Assembly: GCA_017538635.1 (NCBI GenBank)
Contig: JAFYIM010000410.1
Coordinates: 1 to 6,311, forward strand
Direction: 5' to 3'
From: a bacterium
GTDB taxonomy: Bacteria; UBA3054
DNA length: 6,311 bases
Part shown: positions 1-4,664 of the stretch, one piece after another
How the letters are laid out: every line of letters starts with the position of its first letter
Position numbering within the stretch: the first letter of the stretch is position 1
The notes under the pieces: generated by a model
The model's database searches: none
What the model was told of the DNA's origin: nothing
Seen by the model: the letters and a program-made list of their open reading frames with translations, nothing else
Program-made: the position numbers and the translations under genes

Positions 1-3000
1 CAAATGGGCGCCTTCCTCCTCCGCGTCCATTCTGACGCCGTAGGTGGTGAAGCTCTTGGCGATGGCCTGCATGTAGCGGTTCGCTTCCTGGGTCTTGTTG
101 CCGGTGCCGATGTTTTCCCAGTCGCCAGAACGCCTGACTTTCCTTAATTCGCCGACCGTGGCGTAAGGAGAGTTCTTGACGTAAGCCCTGCTCTCAGCCC
201 TGGTGCGGACGTTGTGGTTCTCCGCTTCCCTTAAGGTGCCGCCGATCGTCGGCTTCGTAGTCTTCACCCAGGTGTAGTGCGTCGGGTCGTCCTTCTGCGT
301 TGAGCATGTCAGTTCGTTGGGCTTCAAAGTTCCGTATTCGACGGTACGGGCCGCGATCTGGCCGTACTCGTTCTTCATGGTCATGGAGAGGAAGCCGCCT
401 TCCCTGGGGATGCCTAAGAACATGGCGTCGTCGCCGCTCCTGGCGCCGTCCACGGTCCAGCTGATGCCGGGCTGTGCCTGGATCCAGTTGCTGCCGCTGT
501 AGTGCACGGATTTTCTGATGCCGGTCACGCCGTTGCGGCCGGATTCGCTCCTGGGGCTGTGGATCTCGATGATCTCATACTTCATCTGATCGTGCTTCCA
601 GTTCGCGCCGGAGAGCCAGAGCTTGTCGCCGCTGACACGGGAGATCTTGTAACGCACGCCCCACAAAACGTCGGGCAGTTCGTAGCAGGGATACGACTCC
701 TTGACGTTGTCGCCCCACACGCCGTTCTTGCTGGCGCCGAAAGTGTAGTCGAAGACGTGGCGGTTGTTCGTCAGGTAGAAGTAGCCGTTAGCCGGGATGA
801 CCGGGTTCGGGTCATCGTAGAGGCTGCCGATCCTGGAGTTGAAGTGCGGAGCGCTCTCGATGATGGCGATCTGGTCGGCGTAGTCGCCGGTGTTGATGAC
901 GACGCGCCAGTTGCGAAGAGAAATATCCCTGTCGCTGATGTTGATCAGCTCCACCACGTCGGGGCGCTGGATGTAAACGACGTCGAAGACGTTTTTGGTT
1001 TTTCCCAATGTTGCGGAGGACGTCGAGGCGCCGTTCCTGAGTCCCGTCGTCTTGGCGGTGGATACGACGAGTGGCAGAAGCCCGTCCACTGCTCTGACAG
1101 CGTCGCCGTCCTTGTAAGGATAGCGTTTCATCCACACCCGGTCTTCGCCGCCCGGCATCTTCATCTCGCTGCCCTTAAGGTCTTCCTTCCTGAGTTCGAC
1201 CATCCTGGTCTCGGAATATTTTTTCGGATCGCCGTCCAGGTCCATAAATTCGTTGAAGCCCTTCCAGGGTACGGTGAAGCTCTTGCCAATTACTTTCGTC
1301 ATGACCTGGTCGCCGCTCGTGCCGAAAGAACCGGTGAAGTTCTGGTCGCCGATGAAAGCGTAGTAGTAGAGATCCTTGGGCGGCCTGATCTCGTCCTGGA
1401 TCTGCGTCGGGAAGGCCCAGATGTCCTGGGCTCTGGGAACGATCGAAATAACGCCGGCGTGCCCGCATTCCCAGCTCCAGCCGGTGTATAGGCAGGCGTA
1501 GAGATTGTCGTTGGTGAAGTGGTCAGCTTTAGCGAGCGTCGTTCCGCAGCCTATGTGCAAGTTATCGCCGTTGTTGTCTATGATCGGATAGTAGCCGAGT
1601 TTCTCGTTCTTAGCGACGCTGTACAAAATAAGCGTGCCGCCTTTCAGAAGACCGTTGGGGATGCCGCCCCACTTGCGGTTCATGAGCTTTTTGAAATTGC
1701 GCCAAAGCGTATTGTACGCCGCTCTCCTGGGATCGCTGCCTAATTTAACCTTGTAGCCGGAAGGAAAACTTTCCTTTTTGCCGAAGTAATCGACCGATCC
1801 GCCGCTGGAGCTCGACTTGCTTTCGATCGGGAAAGCGTAAGTTAAGCTTCCGCCGTTGTAGTTGTACCACTTGGAGAAGAGATGCGCGTTGTCCGTCGGA
1901 TCGCTGCCCAAAAGAATACGGTCCGCTTCGAAACTGTAGGAGCCGTCGTTCGCCATGATCTCGTTGAAGGTCACGGCTTCCACGCCGTACTCGTTGCCGA
2001 CGGTCGTGAGCACGTGGTTCTCGTCGCGGTAGTCGATGACGTTGGCGACTAAGCTCTGCAATGCGATGGTCGAAGGCTCGAATTTGTAGTCGGAGTTGGC
2101 GCGCCTGAAGATCCTTCTGATCTGTTCGCGCTCCGCCACATTGATGTTCACGCGGTTGTAAATTTTCGACGTGCTGTCAACGTACATGTCCCTCGTGTGC
2201 GTGTACGTCGTGCCCAGATGCTTGATCCACTCCGTGGCCGCGCTGCGCTGGCCAGGCATGCAGATGTCTATGACGTCCTGCATGGAAGTGAAGGCCATGT
2301 CGTCCCAGCGCGGGCGGTCCGGCATGAATTCTTCCGCTTCGTCGAGACCTTCGCCGGCTTCGTCAACTTTCTGGTTGGCGTTGTTGTCGATCTTGTCGCT
2401 CGCATAGAGGGGCAGATTGTAGTTGTCGTCAACGTTGGCTTGTCCCGGTTTGCCGTCGCGGCCGTAACGGTACTTTATGAGTTTCTGCGTGGCTTCCTTT
2501 GAAAGCGGCAGCCCTCTGCCTTCTCTGTTCGAACCGTCGGATAACATTACTTCCCTGGTGGAGAAACCCTCGTTCTGTTCGTTGTCGATCGTTGCAGAAG
2601 CGATGTTGACGTTTATTTTCGAAGCTTCGTCCTCGACCGCGATCGCATAACGTCCCTGAATGTTTCCGGCATTATCCTTGACATAAAACCAGCGGGATGG
2701 CGGAACAGCGGGAAGGTCTTTGGAGGGCGAACGGGAAAGCGCGTCTGAAATGTTCACCTTGTTCGGCGATTTGGGGTCGGCCTGAAATTCTTTGCACCAG
2801 GGCTCGTCTTCCGAATCCCAGCCCGGCGACGCATAGACGTCTTGGCGAAGAACGCTCAAAGCATGCTCTAAAGCAGACTGAGCAAGAAGGTCCGACTGCG
2901 ATTTGGCCAGCGTAGTGACGCTGGTCTGGCTTTCCATAGTCATGAAAGCTGAAAATGTCGCCGCCAAAAGCGAAAGGACCGTCAAAACGGTGAGCACGGC

Positions 3001-3054
3001 AAGAAGCGCCACGCCTCCCGGTTTTTTTGTAGCAATTCCTCGGCTTGCGATCAT
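1..3054 (-). CDS. Giant GspK-like minor pseudopilin with lamin-tail-domain segments (3' end beyond window)
   Basis: The frame is open from the ATG at 3054 to the left edge, giving 1018 visible residues and no stop, so the gene is partial. The start is supported by GGAGG at 3061-3065, six bases upstream. The N-terminus looks like a type IV prepilin leader: a basic stretch ending KKPGG (10-14), then a hydrophobic helix (about 15-38). Cleavage is likely after Gly14. The mature helix begins VALLAVL and lacks Glu at position 5, as in GspK-type minor pseudopilins, which cap the secretion pseudopilus in the inner membrane and periplasm. Other GspK-like signatures are KINVNIAS (147-153), RVNINVAERE (301-310) and VIDYRDENH (339-347). 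An acidic D/N-rich loop (220-240) could bind calcium. An LTD-like strand FNEIMAND (363-370) and a second LTD-like block VVELINISDRDISLRNWR (700-717) are far apart. E. coli-type GspK has only about 330 residues. No convincing promoter is seen; weak -10-like boxes lie at 3074-3079 and 3086-3091. The GspK relationship is fairly sure; the exact role is inferred. Confidence 0.75.
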   Translation of the reverse strand, partial: MIASRGIATKKPGGVALLAVLTVLTVLSLLAATFSAFMTMESQTSVTTLAKSQSDLLAQSALEHALSVLRQDVYASPGWDSEDEPWCKEFQADPKSPNKVNISDALSRSPSKDLPAVPPSRWFYVKDNAGNIQGRYAIAVEDEASKINVNIASATIDNEQNEGFSTREVMLSDGSNREGRGLPLSKEATQKLIKYRYGRDGKPGQANVDDNYNLPLYASDKIDNNANQKVDEAGEGLDEAEEFMPDRPRWDDMAFTSMQDVIDICMPGQRSAATEWIKHLGTTYTHTRDMYVDSTSKIYNRVNINVAEREQIRRIFRRANSDYKFEPSTIALQSLVANVIDYRDENHVLTTVGNEYGVEAVTFNEIMANDGSYSFEADRILLGSDPTDNAHLFSKWYNYNGGSLTYAFPIESKSSSSGGSVDYFGKKESFPSGYKVKLGSDPRRAAYNTLWRNFKKLMNRKWGGIPNGLLKGGTLILYSVAKNEKLGYYPIIDNNGDNLHIGCGTTLAKADHFTNDNLYACLYTGWSWECGHAGVISIVPRAQDIWAFPTQIQDEIRPPKDLYYYAFIGDQNFTGSFGTSGDQVMTKVIGKSFTVPWKGFNEFMDLDGDPKKYSETRMVELRKEDLKGSEMKMPGGEDRVWMKRYPYKDGDAVRAVDGLLPLVVSTAKTTGLRNGASTSSATLGKTKNVFDVVYIQRPDVVELINISDRDISLRNWRVVINTGDYADQIAIIESAPHFNSRIGSLYDDPNPVIPANGYFYLTNNRHVFDYTFGASKNGVWGDNVKESYPCYELPDVLWGVRYKISRVSGDKLWLSGANWKHDQMKYEIIEIHSPRSESGRNGVTGIRKSVHYSGSNWIQAQPGISWTVDGARSGDDAMFLGIPREGGFLSMTMKNEYGQIAARTVEYGTLKPNELTCSTQKDDPTHYTWVKTTKPTIGGTLREAENHNVRTRAESRAYVKNSPYATVGELRKVRRSGDWENIGTGNKTQEANRYMQAIAKSFTTYGVRMDAEEEGAHL

Positions 3055-3060
3055 GTAATT

Positions 3061-3065
3061 CCTCC
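3061..3065 (-). promoter_or_regulatory. Shine-Dalgarno site of the GspK-like gene
   Basis: The minus strand reads GGAGG, six bases before the ATG at 3054. This full match to the anti-Shine-Dalgarno core decides the start. It excludes the out-of-frame ATG at 3067, which overlaps the site itself. Confidence 0.8.
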
Positions 3066-3183
3066 ATATTCGTATCATATTGCTTATTTTATCAAAAACG
3101 CCCCTTTCTTTGCCATATGCCGACAAGTTCGGTGCTGTTTTTCTTGTGTTTATCGCCGTTTCAGCCTTCAGATCCTGCCCAAT

Positions 3184-3208
3184 TCCGCCTTGGCAAAGGG
3201 ATGGCGGA
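3184..3208. repeat. Inverted repeat upstream of the HU promoter
   Basis: TCCGCC (3184-3189) and GGCGGA (3203-3208) form a perfect six-base inverted repeat with a 13-base spacer, ending seven bases before the -35 box of the HU promoter. The position suits a regulator binding site for either divergent gene. No regulator family is recognisable from it, and a chance repeat of this size is possible. Confidence 0.35.
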
Positions 3209-3215
3209 CGAGATA

Positions 3216-3245
3216 TTGACATAAAGCCTTGATTTTATGTATAAT
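3216..3245 (+). promoter_or_regulatory. Consensus sigma-70 promoter for the HU gene
   Basis: TTGACA (3216-3221) and TATAAT (3240-3245) match both sigma-70 hexamers exactly and are separated by 18 bases. The region is AT-rich. Transcription would start near 3252, leaving a leader of about 95 nt before the HU start codon. A strong constitutive promoter suits an abundant nucleoid protein; this is inferred from the match alone. Confidence 0.85.
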
Positions 3246-3280
3246 TACGCCAGTTAAATTTTTTAATTACTTTTTTGCGC

Positions 3281-3305
3281 GCCTTGTCTAATGGTTTGAC
3301 TAGGC
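3281..3305 (+). promoter_or_regulatory. Hairpin in the HU mRNA leader
   Basis: GCCTTGTC (3281-3288) pairs with GACTAGGC (3298-3305) around the nine-base loop TAATGGTTT, with a single T-T mismatch. An A-rich unstructured stretch follows, up to the ribosome binding site AGGAG (3336-3340). There is no U-run after it, so it is not an intrinsic terminator. It may affect mRNA stability or translation, but no known riboswitch or leader family is recognised. Confidence 0.4.
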
Positions 3306-3347
3306 GGCACAAAAAAATCAAACCCAAAAATCTGTAGGAGATTTACT

Positions 3348-3638
3348 ATGGCTACCAAAAAAGCTGAAAACCTGAACAAGGGTCTGCTCGTGGAAGACGT
3401 CGTCGCCGCTACCGGTTTGACGAAGAAACAGGCCACCGCCGCTGTCGGCGCCGTCCTCGGCTCCGTCCAGAAAACCCTGAAGAAGGGCGGCAAAGTCGCT
3501 ATTGTCGGCTTCGGCACCTTCGCCACCAGCAAGCGCAAAGCTCGCAAGGGCATCAACCCCAAGACCAAAGAACAGATCAAGATCGCGGCCAAGACCGTGG
3601 TCAAGTTCAAAGCCAGCTCCGCTCTGCTCGGCAAGTAA
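3348..3638 (+). CDS. HU-family DNA-binding protein
   Basis: A small basic nucleoid protein of 96 residues, close to the usual 90 or so for HU. It dimerises, binds the DNA minor groove, bends and constrains supercoils, and assists replication, repair and recombination. The family signature is clear: an N-terminal helical half ending around KKGGKV (46-50), the GFGTF motif (54-58), then the basic DNA-binding arm KRKARKGINP (62-71). Pro71 sits at the position of the DNA-intercalating proline, and the closing strand VVKFKAS (84-90) is also present. The first residues are lysine-rich. AGGAG at 3336-3340 lies seven bases before the ATG and supports this start. A consensus promoter precedes the gene and an intrinsic terminator follows it, so it can form its own transcript. 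IHF is possible, but the sequence fits HU better. With one gene visible, a homodimer is the simplest assumption. Confidence 0.96.
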   Translation: MATKKAENLNKGLLVEDVVAATGLTKKQATAAVGAVLGSVQKTLKKGGKVAIVGFGTFATSKRKARKGINPKTKEQIKIAAKTVVKFKASSALLGK

Positions 3639-3653
3639 TTTGTCTTTTGGCAA

Positions 3654-3698
3654 AATAAGCGCTGCGGGCGGTCACGTCCGCAGCCTTATTTTTAATTT
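3654..3698 (+). terminator. Intrinsic terminator after the HU gene
   Basis: GCTGCGGGCG (3661-3670) and CGTCCGCAGC (3675-3684) form a ten-pair GC-rich stem with one G-T pair and the tetraloop GTCA. AATAAG (3654-3659) and CTTATT (3685-3690) extend it past a single bulged C, and a T-rich tail follows. The end of the element touches the Shine-Dalgarno site of the next gene (AAGGAG, 3699-3704). Confidence 0.85.
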
Positions 3699-3714
3699 AA
3701 GGAGAAAGCGTCAT

Positions 3715-4101
3715 ATGAAACTTAATTGTGTTTTGAGTCTTTTGCTCGCGGCCCTCGCGCTCTGCGGCTGCGCCACCTCTTCGCTTACCAAAGACGATCT
3801 CGCTTCCGCCAGAAAATATTACGTCGGCACTTTGGTTGACAAACAGATAATGGAAATGGACCGCACGGAAAAAGGCGTCTTCGGCAACAAGACCGTGAAG
3901 GCCACTTACCTGCGTTTGGCTGTCACTAACGACGAAGGCGTGACCCGCTACTTCTACAACCTAACTGAAAACGAAAGCGACGCGCGCAATCTCCGCACTT
4001 ACTTCTACAGTCTTCTGAAAGGAGACAAAGTCCAGCTTGACCTGGGCTTCATTGACGCCGGACAAAACGAAGAGGAATTCGAAGGCGTTCTGAAGCTTTA
4101 A
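3715..4101 (+). CDS. Small predicted lipoprotein of unknown function
   Basis: A 128-residue precursor with a lipoprotein signal peptide: a short basic start (MK), a leucine/alanine-rich core (6-16), and the lipobox LCGC at 16-19. Cys19 should be lipidated and become the first residue of a mature protein of about 110 residues. The mature part is soluble and charged. It has predicted alternating strands, aromatic-rich stretches such as RKYYVGTL and TRYFYNLTEN, and ends EEEFEGVLKL; it has no further cysteine and no membrane segment. I do not recognise the family, and no function is claimed. A small beta-rich domain would fit. The start follows AAGGAG (3699-3704) by ten bases and places the signal peptide correctly. 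The frame is open further upstream, but that part overlaps the HU gene and terminator and is not real. No separate promoter is visible in the 76-bp gap, so expression may depend on read-through from HU or a promoter inside it. Confidence 0.88.
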   Translation: MKLNCVLSLLLAALALCGCATSSLTKDDLASARKYYVGTLVDKQIMEMDRTEKGVFGNKTVKATYLRLAVTNDEGVTRYFYNLTENESDARNLRTYFYSLLKGDKVQLDLGFIDAGQNEEEFEGVLKL

Positions 4102-4103
4102 CG

Positions 4104-4126
4104 ATGCGCCACTTGTTTTCGCGCAT
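4104..4126. repeat. Small hairpin beside the convergent terminator
   Basis: ATGCGC (4104-4109) and GCGCAT (4121-4126) are perfect inverted arms around an 11-base spacer, starting two bases after the lipoprotein stop codon. It lies next to the stronger terminator stem. It may act as a 3'-end stabilising stem for the lipoprotein mRNA or as a second-stage stop for leftward transcripts. Confidence 0.4.
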
Positions 4127-4158
4127 AAAAAAACGGCTCTCATTTGAGAGCCGTTTTT
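4127..4158. terminator. Bidirectional intrinsic terminator between lipoprotein gene and nrdG
   Basis: CGGCTCTC (4134-4141) and GAGAGCCG (4146-4153) form a perfect eight-pair stem with an ATTT loop, flanked by seven A on the left and five T on the right. Either strand therefore yields a GC-rich hairpin followed by a U-run. It lies three bases beyond the nrdG stop on one side and 25 bases beyond the lipoprotein stop on the other. It should end both convergent transcripts. Confidence 0.93.
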
Positions 4159-4161
4159 CTT

Positions 4162-4659
4162 TTACTGATCAAGTCGTCCTGTTACGAGTCCGTTCTCGAG
4201 TTTCAGTATCCTCTGGTTCCGGCTTCCCCGGAATTTAAGTTCCAGGCTTTTCTCCGCCAGGATAAAGGGACCGTCCACCAAAACGTCTATGGTGTTCAAA
4301 AGTCTTTTCCAAGCGCTGTTCCCTTCCTCTATCCCTTTTTGGATCTCCTCGTACGTATTCCCTGTGAAAGCCCAGACGTTCTTGCCGCTAGCTTTCACTT
4401 TCTCCGCTATCTCAGCCGCGGCCTCGGGCTGGAAGAAAGGCTCGCCGCCGGAAAGCGTCACGCCGTCGAGGTAAGGATCGGACAAGATCTTTTTCACTAT
4501 CTCTTCCGTATCCGCTTCCGTTCCGCCCATCGGGTCGTGCGTCTGCGGATTCTGACAGCCGGGGCAGGCTCTCAGGCAGCCTTGGAAAAAGACCACTGCC
4601 CGAAAGCCCGTCCCGTCCGTTATCGATTCGGAAAGAAATCCGGCCAAGCGAAATTTCAT
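4162..4659 (-). CDS. nrdG: Anaerobic ribonucleoside-triphosphate reductase activating protein (radical SAM)
   Basis: NrdG is the cytoplasmic activase of class III ribonucleotide reductase. It uses S-adenosylmethionine and a [4Fe-4S] cluster to abstract a hydrogen from the C-terminal glycine of NrdD. The 165 residues are close to the usual length (E. coli about 154). Visible motifs are the radical SAM cluster motif CLRACPGC, with Cys28, Cys32 and Cys35 in CxxxCxxC spacing; the SAM-binding TLSGGEP (68-74); a TGNTYEEI segment; and the NrdG-specific LVDGPFI and FRGSRNQRI near the C-terminus. The RGSxNQR signature separates NrdG from pyruvate formate-lyase activases, which are longer. The ATG lies five bases after the nrdD stop codon and has no good Shine-Dalgarno site. 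Translation is therefore probably coupled to nrdD by reinitiation, keeping enzyme and activase in proportion. The bidirectional terminator follows the stop codon directly. Confidence 0.96.
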   Translation of the reverse strand: MKFRLAGFLSESITDGTGFRAVVFFQGCLRACPGCQNPQTHDPMGGTEADTEEIVKKILSDPYLDGVTLSGGEPFFQPEAAAEIAEKVKASGKNVWAFTGNTYEEIQKGIEEGNSAWKRLLNTIDVLVDGPFILAEKSLELKFRGSRNQRILKLENGLVTGRLDQ

Positions 4660-4664
4660 GATCG

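Noticed and set aside
502..1491. Long plus-strand open frame of 329 codons
   Set aside because: It lies wholly antisense to the GspK-like frame, which is continuous over 1018 codons with recognisable motifs. The product is low-complexity Val/Asp/Ala-rich, as expected for the complement of a biased coding strand, and has no ribosome binding site or domain.
2672..3067. Minus-strand frame starting at the ATG at 3067
   Set aside because: Its start codon overlaps the GGAGG of the GspK-like gene, and its product lacks the hydrophobic prepilin helix seen in the correct frame. It is a shifted reading of the same gene.
3242..3270. Repeated TAATTAC within the HU leader as an operator
   Set aside because: The two AT-rich copies start at the -10 box and 22 bases later. 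They are short and expected in such AT-rich sequence, and no symmetrical arrangement supports a regulator site.
3263..3653. Two minus-strand frames opposite the HU gene
   Set aside because: Both are antisense to a certain HU gene with promoter, ribosome binding site and terminator, and neither has a supported start.
3502..3714. Upstream extension of the lipoprotein frame by 71 codons
   Set aside because: The extension overlaps the HU coding sequence in another frame and would read through the terminator. It would also bury the lipoprotein signal peptide inside the protein. The ATG at 3715 has a good Shine-Dalgarno site.
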